This document shows positions 1 to 7,780 of a DNA stretch of 64,000 bases, piece after piece. Source of the stretch: DATBLE01 sp046734335 (GTDB lineage: Bacteria; Actinomycetota; Thermoleophilia; Gaiellales; Gaiellaceae); the NCBI GenBank assembly GCA_046734335.1, contig JBKPRA010000009.1:1-64000 (forward strand), given 5' to 3'. Under the pieces are notes generated by a model. It was not told the origin of the DNA. It saw only the letters and a program-made list of their open reading frames with translations, and did no database searches. Position 1 is the stretch's first letter, and each line of letters starts with the position of its first letter. A program made the position numbers and the translations under genes.

Positions 1-75
1 CCCAGGGGGATCTGACGCGGCTGCACGTCGCCGATCGCGGCGGAAGGGGAGGCGGCCACGTGCTCACGTGAAGAA

Positions 76-593
76 CTACTTCCTGGTCGCCGGCCGGTCT
101 CGCTTCTGAAGCAGGCGGACGCTGACGAAGGCGATCCAGAGAAAAGCGACGACCGTCCCCGCTCGCGTGGCCGCCCCGTTCCCGACCGCCGAGAAGACGA
201 TGTTGGCCAGGATGATCGCGGGCACGGCGATCAGGCTCTACAGCTGGTGTCGATCCCCCGGCAATCGAGATGGAAGAAGCCATCGAGAACGGCGCCTGCT
301 CCGGCGACGAGCATCGCGCCCGCGCCGAGCCGCCCGAGTACGTCGGGGCTCAAGGCCCGCCAGAGTCCCAGTGCGAGCACTACGACCAGCAGGCCGGTGA
401 GGTTCGCGCCGATCCGGTTGTAGATCCAGGAGCTGCTGGCGGTGACAGCCCCGAGGTCGGAGATGTCGTCGCGGGCGACGCTGTAGGCGTCCGGCTGCGC
501 GAGCCCACCCGCGATCCAGCCGATGTTCACCGTCACGAATGAGGCGAGGCCGCAGATTCCGGCGATCCGGGCGGGCATGCGGAACTCTCGCAC
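76..593 (-). pseudogene. Decayed DUF998-type membrane protein
   Basis: The first 120 codons (593 down to 231) encode a hydrophobic protein with three predicted membrane segments. The motif FHLDCRGIDTSC resembles the conserved FxLDC region of DUF998 membrane proteins. The frame stops there, but another minus-strand frame directly beyond it (about 230-76) encodes a plausible last membrane helix (LIAVPAIILANIVFSAVG) and a basic tail ending at a TAG. DUF998 proteins usually have about 200 residues, so some 50-70 central codons appear deleted and the frame broken. Function is unknown. The DUF998 call comes from recall of the family pattern. Confidence 0.55.
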
Positions 594-611
594 ACGCCGG
601 CGGATTGACGA

Positions 612-1012
612 CGCTACCCTCAGAACGTAAGACGCTTCGCCGGTCTATTCGCCGGCGCCGCCTTCGGACTCGCCTTCGTGTTTGAGTTCGGGTGGGTGGT
701 TATCGCTGAGCTTGCGCTACTGATCGTCGGGCTTCAAGTCCTGCGGATCCCGGATCCACCAACGCAGACGAACGTCGCCGGGATCGCACTTGTCGTGGGT
801 TCCACTTCATCGCGTTCGCATTCGTCTGGCAGGACGCGAGCATTGCCGCCACCCGGCGCGCTTGTGTTCCTTCTCGGCGCCGCAGGCCTTGCGCTCGCCG
901 CTACGGCGCGAACCACTGGGTGCCGCTCGTTAGCGCTGTCGACTCGGGCTTCGTACTGCTTGCCGGGAGTCTGTGGGCGGCTGGCGAGGAGATGGCTTCT
1001 AGGGGCCGTTGA
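612..1012 (+). pseudogene. Frameshifted small membrane protein
   Basis: No single frame is sensible throughout. Joining three frames gives a continuous four-helix hydrophobic protein: FAGLFAGAAFGLAFVFEFGW and following residues up to about 804, then FHFIAFAFVWQDASIAAT, then GALVFLLGAAGLALAATAR, then NHWVPLVSAVDSGFVLLAGS, ending at TGA 1010-1012. This implies three indels (near 804, 850 and 905). No clear start codon survives; the first in-frame GTG is 678. The gene is divergent from the decayed DUF998-type gene, so this edge of the window looks eroded. Function is unknown. Confidence 0.5.
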
Positions 1013-1091
1013 TCTTCCCGCTTGCAAGTCGCACCCGGTGTGCCTCCTACTTACCCTACTTACCCGTCCCCGCGGAGCATAAGCTCGAAAC

Positions 1092-1121
1092 GAGAAAGGC
1101 CCTGTTTCCAGGGTCTTTCTC
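1092..1121 (-). terminator. Hairpin terminator of the tRNA-Gly gene
   Basis: A 13-bp stem (GAGAAAG, a G-T wobble, CCCTG) closes a TTTC loop and begins 3 nt beyond the 3' end of the minus-strand tRNA. The strand leaving it reads CTCGTTTCG, so the U-tract is weak. Position and stem strength support a terminator. Confidence 0.75.
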
Positions 1122-1123
1122 AG

Positions 1124-1197
1124 AGCGGATGATGGGACTCGAACCCACGACCTTCTGCATGGCAAGCAGATGCTCTAGCCAACTGAGCTACATCCGC
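1124..1197 (-). tRNA. tRNA-Gly (GCC)
   Basis: The minus strand folds as a full cloverleaf. The acceptor stem is GCGGATG with CATCCGC, the discriminator is U as usual for tRNA-Gly, the D arm contains AGCTCAGTTGGC, the anticodon loop is TTGCCAT (anticodon GCC), and the T loop is TTCGAGT. No CCA is encoded. A hairpin terminator follows. Confidence 0.95.
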
Positions 1198-1244
1198 GCG
1201 GCGGTCAGTATAGCCCCGGCCCTCCGGCAGCGTCGCCGCCCGGC

Positions 1245-1649
1245 CTAGTACGTCGCCGAGTCGAGCGCCTCGTTGACCAGCCGGTCGGCGAGCTCGTTTT
1301 GCTCACGGCGGACAGCGGTGTAGTTCACCCGTTTCATCCCGTCGGCGAGGGCACCGGCCTCGCGATGCAAGGCTCGGAGCGCCTCGTTCTTCACGCGATA
1401 CTCGCCCCGCATCTGCTTGACGATCAGCTCGGAGTCCGAGACGACCTCGAGCTCGTTCACGCCGAGCTCTGAGGCCCGGCGAAGCCCGTCGACAAGGGCG
1501 CGGTACTCGGCGACGTTGTTGGTCGCGATGCCGATGGCGGTGCCGCGGGCCTCGAGCACGGTGCCGTCCTCCGCCTCGAGGACGAACGCCGCGGCCGCCG
1601 GCCCGGGATTGCCGCGTGCTCCTCCGTCGGTGAATAGCCGTGCCTTCAC
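1245..1649 (-). CDS. RNase HI-family protein
   Basis: A 134-residue RNase H fold that hydrolyses RNA in RNA-DNA hybrids. The catalytic acidic residues are visible: D8 in LFTDGGARGNPG, E48 in NNVAEYRAL, D72 in VVSDSELIVKQM and D122 in NELADRLVN. The length matches the short stand-alone RNase HI group; in many actinobacteria a related domain is fused to a phosphatase, but not here. It starts 5 nt after the stop of a small upstream gene, so the two are probably co-transcribed. Confidence 0.9.
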   Translation of the reverse strand: MKARLFTDGGARGNPGPAAAAFVLEAEDGTVLEARGTAIGIATNNVAEYRALVDGLRRASELGVNELEVVSDSELIVKQMRGEYRVKNEALRALHREAGALADGMKRVNYTAVRREQNELADRLVNEALDSATY

Positions 1650-1654
1650 GCCGC

Positions 1655-1897
1655 TCAGGCGGCGTGTGCGAGCCCGGCGAGGAGCATCCTGGTCAGCTCC
1701 GAGCCCAGCTCGTGCTCGAGGCGAGCGCGGACGGCTGCGCGATGCTCCTCGAGCGCGGCGGAGCGACGGGCGCTCAGCTCGCAGTGCTCGGCCAGGCGGT
1801 CGAGCGCCCGTTCGAGCCGTGCAGGGTCATCGTTCTGCGGAACGCCCCTCATGTCTTCAATCATCGTCCTCGCAGCACCGGACGACATCCCTCGCAC
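1655..1897 (-). CDS. Small helical protein of unknown function
   Basis: I do not recognise this protein (up to 80 residues). It is charged and mostly helical, with an amphipathic stretch of about 45 residues (ARLERALDRLAEHCELSARR and following), and ends in LLAGLAHAA. It lies 5 nt upstream of the RNase HI gene on the same strand. The start is uncertain: ATGs at 1897, 1864 and 1852 are in frame, and none has a well-spaced ribosome binding site. Confidence 0.5.
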   Translation of the reverse strand: MRGMSSGAARTMIEDMRGVPQNDDPARLERALDRLAEHCELSARRSAALEEHRAAVRARLEHELGSELTRMLLAGLAHAA

Positions 1898-1941
1898 GTC
1901 GGGGGTTTAGAACGGAGCCGATCAGGCCGATAGAGCAGGTG

Positions 1942-2388
1942 ATGCTTCCCGCATACAAGCCTGCCTGGCTTCCGCTCGGTGCCCTGCTCGTGCGCGAAGA
2001 ACTGATCACGAACGAGCAGCTCGAGCTCGCGCTGATCGACCAGCAGGGGACGGGCCTGCGGCTCGGCGAGCTCCTCGTACAGTGGGGTTGGGTCGAGTCC
2101 TCGGCCATCTCCCGAGCACTGGCGGAGCAGTACGAGCTGGAGTTCGTCGACCTCGATTCGACCGAAGTCGAGCCGGCCGCCGTCGGGCGTCTCCCGGCGG
2201 CCGAGGCGCGCAATCGCGGCGCGATCCCGATTCGCGTACTGGACGACGACCGGTTGCTCGTGGGCGTCGCAGACCCGACCGACGTCGGCGCCTGCGACGA
2301 GTTGCGCACGCTGCTCGGCGGGAAGGTCACGCTGGTCGTGGTCGACCAGGTCGAGCTGCACCGCGCATTGGCCCGCGAATACGACTGA
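1942..2388 (+). CDS. Stand-alone MshEN (GspE N-terminal) domain protein
   Basis: A 148-residue protein matching the N-terminal domain of type II secretion/type IV pilus ATPases (GspE/PilB), which in some ATPases binds cyclic di-GMP. Diagnostic stretches are LGALLVREELITNEQLELAL, RLGELLVQWGWV, LAEQYELEFVDLD and VGVADPTDV. There is no ATPase domain, and no pilus gene lies nearby. It may be a regulatory or adaptor subunit, or a remnant. The ATG at 1942 follows GAGCAGGT; a GTG at 1939 is possible. A hairpin repeat follows the stop. Confidence 0.8.
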   Translation: MLPAYKPAWLPLGALLVREELITNEQLELALIDQQGTGLRLGELLVQWGWVESSAISRALAEQYELEFVDLDSTEVEPAAVGRLPAAEARNRGAIPIRVLDDDRLLVGVADPTDVGACDELRTLLGGKVTLVVVDQVELHRALAREYD

Positions 2389-2435
2389 GGCTCGCAGGGG
2401 AACCCTTGGTTCCCCCATGGATCCCTCCTCGCGAG
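2389..2435 (+). repeat. Gene-end hairpin element, copy A
   Basis: Directly after the stop at 2388 lies GGCTCGC, then an 8-bp hairpin (GGGGAACC at 2397-2404, loop CTT, GGTTCCCC at 2408-2415), then CCCTCCTCGC (2423-2432). The same order (hairpin, then CCCTCCTC) recurs after three other genes. It lies between convergent genes and may act as a terminator. There is no T-tract. Confidence 0.65.
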
Positions 2436-2552
2436 CGTCCATGTGCTCCCACTTGGCAGCTGCGCCAGCGTCGGCGTCGCGTGAAACACCAGCGGTGCTC
2501 CAGCGTGCACGGCTTCCGGTCGGGCAAGGCCCTCGTTGGCGGTTCAGGGCTA

Positions 2553-4049
2553 CTAGTTGTTGTCGATCTGGGCGCGCTGCAGCTTCCCCGAATAGTCGAC
2601 GTAGATCGACTTCCACTCGGTGAAGACGTCGAGCGCGGCCTGCCCGGCTTCACGGTGGCCGTTGCCGGTCTCCTTCATCCCGCCGAACGGCAGGTGCACC
2701 TCGGCGCCGATCGTGCCCGCGTTGACGTAGGTGATCCCGGTGACCAGGTCGCGCATCGCGCGGAAGGCGGTGTTCACGTCGCGGGTGAAGATCGACGAGG
2801 ACAGCCCGAAGCGGACGCCGTTCGCGACCCGGATCGCCTCGTCGGCGTCCTTCACCGGGATCAGCGAGGTGGTCGGGCCGAAGATCTCCTCCTGCGCGAC
2901 GCGCATGCCCGGCTCGACGTCGCCGAAGATCGTCGGCCGGTAGTAGAAGCCGCGGTCGAGGCCGTTACCGTCCGCGACCTCGCCGCCGGTGAGGAGCGTC
3001 GCGCCCTCGTCCTTGCCGATGCCCGTGTACGAGTGGATCTTCTCGAGCGCTCGCTCGTTGATCACCGGCCCGACGTCGGTGTCGGTCTCCCACCCGGGGC
3101 CGAGGCGAAGCTTCTCCGCGCCCGCGACCAGCTTCGACTGCAGCTCGCCGTAGACCTTCTCGTGGACGATTACGCGGCTCGCGGCGGTGCATCGCTGGCC
3201 CGAGGTGCCGAACGCCGACCAGATGATCCCGTCGGCGGCGAGGTCCAGATCGGCGTCGGCCAGGACGATCACCGCGTTCTTGCCGCCGAGCTCGAGGTGG
3301 ACGTGCTTGAGGTTGTCCGCCGCCGCGCGCATCACCGCCACGCCCGTCTCGCGCGAGCCGGTCAGCGTGATCACCGGTACGTCCGGGTGCCGGACCAGCC
3401 GCTCGCCGACCGCTCCCCCACCTCCATGGACGACGTTGACGACGCCGGACGGAACCCCCGCCTCGACCAGCAGTTCGACGAACCGCTCGCCCAGCGCCGG
3501 CGTGTCCGTCGCCGGCTTGAAGACGACGGTGTTGCCGCAGACCAGCGCCGGCGCGATCTTCCACGACGGGATCGCGATCGGGAAGTTCCACGGCGTGATC
3601 ACGCCGATCACCCCGATCGGCATGCGCACGCTCATGTTGAACTTGTCGCGCAGCTCCGAGGGCGTGGTCTGGCCGAAGAGCCGCCGGCCCTCGCCGGCCA
3701 TGTAGAAGCTCATGTCGATGGCTTCCTGGACGTCGCCGCCGGCCTCGGGTAGCACCTTTCCCATCTCGCGCGACATCAGCAGTGCGAGCTCGTCCTTGTG
3801 CTCCCGGACGAGGGCGCCGAAGCCGTAGAGGATCTCGCCGCGGGCCGGGGCCGGAACGAGCCTCCACTCCTCGTAGGCCGCCTTCGCAGCCTCGACCGCG
3901 CGGTCGACGTCGTCCGGGCCCGAGCGCGGAAAGGTGCCGATCGGCTCGCCGGTCGCCGGGCTCGTGCTCTCGAACGTCTCGCCGGAGGCGGCGTCCACCC
4001 ATTCGCCGCCGATGAAGTTCTGGAAGCCTCGCGTCTCGGTCGCCGCCAC
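2553..4049 (-). CDS. NAD(P)+-dependent aldehyde dehydrogenase (KGSADH-like)
   Basis: Oxidises an aldehyde to its acid through a thiohemiacetal. The 498 residues form a full ALDH domain: PWNF with N155, K178 in FKPA, general base E253 in LELGGKN, and nucleophile C287 in GQRCTAAS. The AGEGRR segment near 118 and the overall pattern recall alpha-ketoglutarate semialdehyde dehydrogenases of the GucD type, so a sugar-acid or amino-acid semialdehyde is a plausible substrate, but specificity cannot be read from sequence. The GTG start at 4049 lies 6 nt after TAGACT, suggesting a leaderless mRNA. The promoter is shared with the divergent gene. Confidence 0.9.
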   Translation of the reverse strand: MAATETRGFQNFIGGEWVDAASGETFESTSPATGEPIGTFPRSGPDDVDRAVEAAKAAYEEWRLVPAPARGEILYGFGALVREHKDELALLMSREMGKVLPEAGGDVQEAIDMSFYMAGEGRRLFGQTTPSELRDKFNMSVRMPIGVIGVITPWNFPIAIPSWKIAPALVCGNTVVFKPATDTPALGERFVELLVEAGVPSGVVNVVHGGGGAVGERLVRHPDVPVITLTGSRETGVAVMRAAADNLKHVHLELGGKNAVIVLADADLDLAADGIIWSAFGTSGQRCTAASRVIVHEKVYGELQSKLVAGAEKLRLGPGWETDTDVGPVINERALEKIHSYTGIGKDEGATLLTGGEVADGNGLDRGFYYRPTIFGDVEPGMRVAQEEIFGPTTSLIPVKDADEAIRVANGVRFGLSSSIFTRDVNTAFRAMRDLVTGITYVNAGTIGAEVHLPFGGMKETGNGHREAGQAALDVFTEWKSIYVDYSGKLQRAQIDNN

Positions 4050-4055
4050 TCTTCG

Positions 4056-4065
4056 AGTCTAGACT
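4056..4065. promoter_or_regulatory. Palindromic bidirectional -10 box
   Basis: AGTCTAGACT reads the same on both strands and contains TAGACT in each direction. Rightward, TAGACT (4060-4065) is 5 nt from GTG 4071. Leftward, TAGACT (4061-4056) is 6 nt from GTG 4049. Both genes therefore look leaderless and driven by overlapping -10 elements. Confidence 0.6.
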
Positions 4066-4070
4066 CAGGC

Positions 4071-4583
4071 GTGGTGGGCGGGATCCGGTACGAGCTACTG
4101 GACGACGTCGACGTGCCGGAGGCGACTCTCGCTCTCGCCGGAGCGCTGCTCTGCGACGCGTTCGGCCCGTCGCGGGCTCGACGCCGCGGCTGGACGCTCC
4201 TGCGGCCTCTCTACCGCGTGCTCGTCTGGGACGGGGACGTGCTCGTCGGCAACGAGGCCGGCTGCCTCGTCGGCTGCGACCCGCCGATCCTGCTGCACGG
4301 GATCGCGGACGCCGCCGTACGGGACGGATGGCGCTCGGCAGGCATCGCCCGTGCGATGGGCGCGATGATCCACCAGGAGGCGATCCGGCGGGGTGCCGCC
4401 GCCGTGATCTGCGATACCGGGACGCTGGGCCGAACCGCCCTCGAGCACCGAATGCGAGCCGTGGAGCCCGGAGAGCTGTACCTCCGTCGGCGCTTCCGAC
4501 GAGACCTGCCACTCGTCGCGAACTGGTACGTACGGTGGCACGGCGAGCGCGTCGCGCCGCTGGCGATCCTCGCCCGCGTCTAG
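4071..4583 (+). CDS. Putative GNAT-fold acetyltransferase
   Basis: A 170-residue protein with features of GNAT acyltransferases of the NodA-like type: an N-terminal acidic segment, the central V(L)VGNEAGCLVGC strand region, then VRDGWRSAGIARAMGAMIHQ resembling the acetyl-CoA pyrophosphate loop, and VICDTGTLGRTALEHRM. Substrate is unknown. GTG codons at 4071 and 4074 are both possible starts; the first is 5 nt from a TAGACT box. It is divergent from the aldehyde dehydrogenase with a 21-bp gap, which suggests co-expression. Confidence 0.6.
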   Translation: MVGGIRYELLDDVDVPEATLALAGALLCDAFGPSRARRRGWTLLRPLYRVLVWDGDVLVGNEAGCLVGCDPPILLHGIADAAVRDGWRSAGIARAMGAMIHQEAIRRGAAAVICDTGTLGRTALEHRMRAVEPGELYLRRRFRRDLPLVANWYVRWHGERVAPLAILARV

Positions 4584-4589
4584 GAGGCG

Positions 4590-4802
4590 CTACGCGACGT
4601 CGACGCTGGGGAACGTGCCAGAGGCCCTCAGCCGGCGGCGGTCACGCAGCTGGCGCATGCCGCCGTACTCGCGCCCGCGCCGACGGTCTGGCCCCGAGCG
4701 ACGATCGACGATCACGGTCACGTTCGGGTTGCCCTCGTAGTACGCGACCATCCGTTCGTAGAGCTCGCCCTCGAGTGCCCGCGGGATCACGCAGTAGATC
4801 AT
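4590..4802 (-). CDS. Small conserved-looking protein with DRR motif
   Basis: I do not recognise the family. The 70 residues begin MIYCVIPRALEGELYERMVAYY, a beta-alpha pattern, followed by NVTVIVDRRSGPDRRRGREYGG and an Arg-rich tail. The VDRRxGxDRR pattern resembles short basic motifs that accompany signalling domains, but no domain is identifiable. It is convergent with the acetyltransferase, 6 nt away. Confidence 0.6.
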   Translation of the reverse strand: MIYCVIPRALEGELYERMVAYYEGNPNVTVIVDRRSGPDRRRGREYGGMRQLRDRRRLRASGTFPSVDVA

Positions 4803-4859
4803 GTGCCTCTCATCCCCACGATCTCATTGTACGAATGGATCGGCCGGATGCCAGGGGGT

Positions 4860-5477
4860 CTACAACGGATTTTCGATGTCGGGCAGGACGCCGGTGCCGG
4901 GCTCGATTCGCGCGTTCCAGCTGGCGAACGTCGGATCGAGCTCGCCGAGCTCCAAGCCGCGCTCGGCCAGCCGGACGGGCTGGGCCGAGCCGGGACTGAC
5001 CCGGTACTGGTACCACGAGATCTCCCAGGCGATCGTGATCACGACCTCGGTGTTGGGCCCGGGCAGGACGACGATGCTCGCCTTGGGCTCGCCGAGGCTG
5101 CGCGAGATGCCGTCGACCGTGCGCACCGCGTCGCTCGAGTTGAACAGCGCCGCTGCCTCGAGCTGCGCCTGCTCCTCGGACGAGAGGCGGCGCAGGATGG
5201 GCTCGGCGACGAGCTGCTCGGGCGCCGGCCGGCGCGGCGAGCCGAAGATGGCAGCGAGGCTGAGCGGGCGCCGACGGCGGGTGTGCCGCACGGCCGGCCC
5301 GATGGGGCTGCCCTCCCGCACCCAGCCGTGGTCGAGCGCGACCTCCTGGCAGAGCACGCAGACGTCGACGTAGTCGTCCATCCCGTCCGGCGCGAACCGA
5401 AGCGGGCGCTCACCGACGAGCAGCGTGCGCTCGCAGATCGCACACTGCTTCGCCTCCATCGTCCGCATCGTCTTCAC
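4860..5477 (-). CDS. Zinc-ribbon-like protein of unknown function
   Basis: About 205 residues. The N-terminus carries two CxxC pairs (CAICERTLLVGERP and VCVLCQEVALDHGW), typical of a zinc ribbon. A basic linker (RHTRRRRPLS) follows, then a C-terminal alpha/beta domain with VVLPGPNTEVVITIAWEISW. No catalytic motif is recognised. GTG 5477 is preferred because TATAGT (5492-5487) lies 9 nt before it. ATG 5468 and the far-upstream GTG 5498, which would overlap the -10 box, are alternatives. Confidence 0.65.
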   Translation of the reverse strand: MKTMRTMEAKQCAICERTLLVGERPLRFAPDGMDDYVDVCVLCQEVALDHGWVREGSPIGPAVRHTRRRRPLSLAAIFGSPRRPAPEQLVAEPILRRLSSEEQAQLEAAALFNSSDAVRTVDGISRSLGEPKASIVVLPGPNTEVVITIAWEISWYQYRVSPGSAQPVRLAERGLELGELDPTFASWNARIEPGTGVLPDIENPL

Positions 5478-5545
5478 GGCGTGCCCACTATAGGCCACCT
5501 GCAGGGATTTTCTCCAGTGAAACGCGCAGCGTTTCCCTGGACCGT

Positions 5546-7597
5546 CTAAACCTTCTCCTCCTCGCGGGCACGCTTCGTCTCCTCGATGATCTTCTGCGCG
5601 ATGTGCGTGGGCACCTCGTCGTAGCGGAGGAAATGCATGTGGTAGTCCCCGCGACCGCCGGTGAGCGAGGTCAGCGCCTGTGAGTACGTGAGGATCTCGG
5701 CCATGGGCACCTCTGCCCTGATCGAGGTCATCCCGCCGGCCGGCTCCATGCCCTGCAGCCGGCCTCGCCGCGAGTTGAGGTCGCCGTTGACTGCGCCGAC
5801 CGTGTCGTCGGGAACGGTCACCTCCACCTCCATGATCGGCTCGAGCAACACCGGGTTGGCCTTCTCGTAGGCGGCCTTGAACGCCATCGAGCCGGCGATC
5901 TTGAACGCCATCTCCGAGGAGTCGACGGTGTGGTACGAGCCGTCGACCAGCGAGACGCGCACGCCCTGGACCGGGGCCCCGGCAAGCTCGCCGTGCTGCA
6001 TCGCCTCCTGGATGCCCTTGTCCACTGCCGGCCGAAAGCCCTGCGGGATCACGCCCCCGACGATCTTGTCCACGAACTCGTAGCCGACCCCCTCGGGAAT
6101 CGGCTCCAGGACGATCGTCGCGTCGCCGTACTGGCCGCGGCCGCCGGTCTGCTTCTTGTACTTCCCCTGCGCGCGTGCCTCGGCCCGGATCGTCTCCAGA
6201 TACGGGACGCGCGGCTGGTGCAGGTCGACCTCCACCCCGAACCGCCGCTTGAGCCGCTCCACCGCGACCTCGACGTGCATCTGCGAGAGGCCCGCGAGCA
6301 GCTGCTCGCCCGTCTGCTGGTCGCGACGCATGACCAGGGTGGGGTCCTCCTCGGTCAACCGGCGGAGCGCCTGGCCCAGCTTCTCCTCCTCGCCCTTCGC
6401 CTTCGGCGTGATCGCAAAGCTCATCACCGGCTCGGGGAAGTCGAAGCGCGGGAGCTCTACCTCGACCTCCTTGTCGACCAGGAGGTCGCCGGTCATCACG
6501 TCCTTCAGCTTGGCGACTGCGCCGATGTCACCCTCGCCCAACGCGTCCGTCGGCGCGTGCTCCTTCCCCTGGAGGACGAGCAGCGAGCCCATGCGTTCCT
6601 TCGAGTGCTCGCGTTGGTTGGTCAGGGTCGTGTCGGTCGTGATCGTGCCTTCGAGAACCCGGAAGACGTTGATCCGGCCTGCGAACGGGTCGGCGATCGT
6701 CTTGAAGACGAACGCGGCTGTGGCGGCGCCCTCGAGCTCGATCGATGCGCCCTTCTTTGCGGGGCTGGGCACGCCCTCCACGAGCAGGTCGAGCAGCGCC
6801 GTCGTGCCCAGGTTCTTGGTGGCGACGGCCGCTGCCACCGGGAAGACCTCGCCGCGCGTGACCGCGTCCTTCAGCGCCTTCGCCACCTCTTCGTCGGAGA
6901 GCTCCTGGCCGTCGAGGTAGCGCTCCATCAGCCCCTCGTCGGTCTCGACGACTGCGTCGAGGAGCTTCTCGCGGTACTCCGCAGCCTGGTCGGCCAGCTC
7001 GGGCGGGATCTCGGTACGGGCCGCCTCGCGCGCGCCGTCGGGGCTCGTGTACGCGCACATGTGCAGGACGTCGACGATCCCGGTGAGCTCGTGCTCGGTG
7101 CCGATCGGGATGTGTACGGCCACGCAGTTCGACGAGAGTTGCGAGCGCACGCCCTCGAGCGCCCGGAAGAAGTCGGCCCGCTCGCGATCGAGCATGTTGA
7201 CCACGACCACGCGGGCGACGTGACCGTCCTCGCCGCGGTGCCAGGTGCGTCCCGTTCCGACCTCGACGCCCATCACGCCGCTGACGACGACCAGTTCGCC
7301 CTCGACGACGCGCAGCGCCGCGATCGTGTCCCCCTGGAACCCGGCGTCGCCGGGGGCGTCGATCAGGTTGATCTTCCGCTCATGCCACTCGCAGTGGCAG
7401 AGCGAGGCCGAGAGCGACATCTGGCGCCGGTTCTCGTCGTCGTCCCAGTCGGAAACGGTCGTCCCTTGCTCGACCGCTCCGAGCCGGTTGACGGCGCCGG
7501 CCTGGAACAGGAGCGCCTCGACGAGCGAGGTCTTTCCCGTGCCCCGGTGGCCGACGACGGCGACGTTGCGGATCTTCCCTGGCTCCTGAGCAGGCAT
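5546..7597 (-). CDS. fusA2: Elongation factor G-like GTPase (FusA2 type)
   Basis: A 683-residue translational GTPase with EF-G domains I-V in order. The P-loop is GHRGTGKT (16-23), G3 is DAPG (80-83), and G4 is NMLD (134-137) instead of NKxD. The C-terminal half has the EF-G domain IV/V pattern (GRGQYGDATI, RRGRLQGME, ALTSLTGGRGDYHMHF). These deviations mark the FusA2 paralogue group rather than canonical FusA; a real fusA with rps genes is expected elsewhere. ATG 7597 is preferred because GAGGAG lies 8 nt upstream. The upstream neighbour is the whiG-type gene. Confidence 0.9.
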   Translation of the reverse strand: MPAQEPGKIRNVAVVGHRGTGKTSLVEALLFQAGAVNRLGAVEQGTTVSDWDDDENRRQMSLSASLCHCEWHERKINLIDAPGDAGFQGDTIAALRVVEGELVVVSGVMGVEVGTGRTWHRGEDGHVARVVVVNMLDRERADFFRALEGVRSQLSSNCVAVHIPIGTEHELTGIVDVLHMCAYTSPDGAREAARTEIPPELADQAAEYREKLLDAVVETDEGLMERYLDGQELSDEEVAKALKDAVTRGEVFPVAAAVATKNLGTTALLDLLVEGVPSPAKKGASIELEGAATAAFVFKTIADPFAGRINVFRVLEGTITTDTTLTNQREHSKERMGSLLVLQGKEHAPTDALGEGDIGAVAKLKDVMTGDLLVDKEVEVELPRFDFPEPVMSFAITPKAKGEEEKLGQALRRLTEEDPTLVMRRDQQTGEQLLAGLSQMHVEVAVERLKRRFGVEVDLHQPRVPYLETIRAEARAQGKYKKQTGGRGQYGDATIVLEPIPEGVGYEFVDKIVGGVIPQGFRPAVDKGIQEAMQHGELAGAPVQGVRVSLVDGSYHTVDSSEMAFKIAGSMAFKAAYEKANPVLLEPIMEVEVTVPDDTVGAVNGDLNSRRGRLQGMEPAGGMTSIRAEVPMAEILTYSQALTSLTGGRGDYHMHFLRYDEVPTHIAQKIIEETKRAREEEKV

Positions 7598-7681
7598 GCG
7601 CGCGAAACTCCTCGGTCGATGTCGGATCGATCGTATCGCCCGCAGAAAGGTTTGATCCCGAAGGGAACGGGCCGTAACCGA

Positions 7682-7780
7682 CATGGCCGGCGCGGCCCAA
7701 GGCATCTGGGGTGCGCGTGGTTAGGGAGGTGGCACAAGGGGGAAGCGGCCGTTCCCCGCGTGAAGCGAGCGGAGCGAGCG
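7682..7780 (-). repeat. Gene-end hairpin element, copy B
   Basis: Lies directly after the stop of the sigma factor gene (7781). In gene direction it reads CGCTCGCT repeats, a GGGGAA...TTCCCC hairpin (7757-7739), then CACCTCCC. The distal part (catggccggcgcggccc on the + strand from 7682) matches the distal part of copy D in 16 of 17 positions, so the shared unit is about 100 bp. Confidence 0.6.

Noticed and set aside
3..71. 22-codon frame (QGDLTRLHVADRGGRGGGHV and LT) ending at TGA 69-71
   Set aside because: Could be the tail of a gene entering from the left, convergent with the DUF998 remnant, but 22 codons without context are not enough to call.
1417..1941. Long plus-strand extension upstream of the MshEN gene
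   Set aside because: It is antisense to RNase HI and the small helical gene and has low-complexity composition; the real start is at 1942.
3798..4070. Upstream extension of the acetyltransferase gene
   Set aside because: Antisense to the aldehyde dehydrogenase; the leaderless promoter at 4060 fixes the start at 4071 or 4074.
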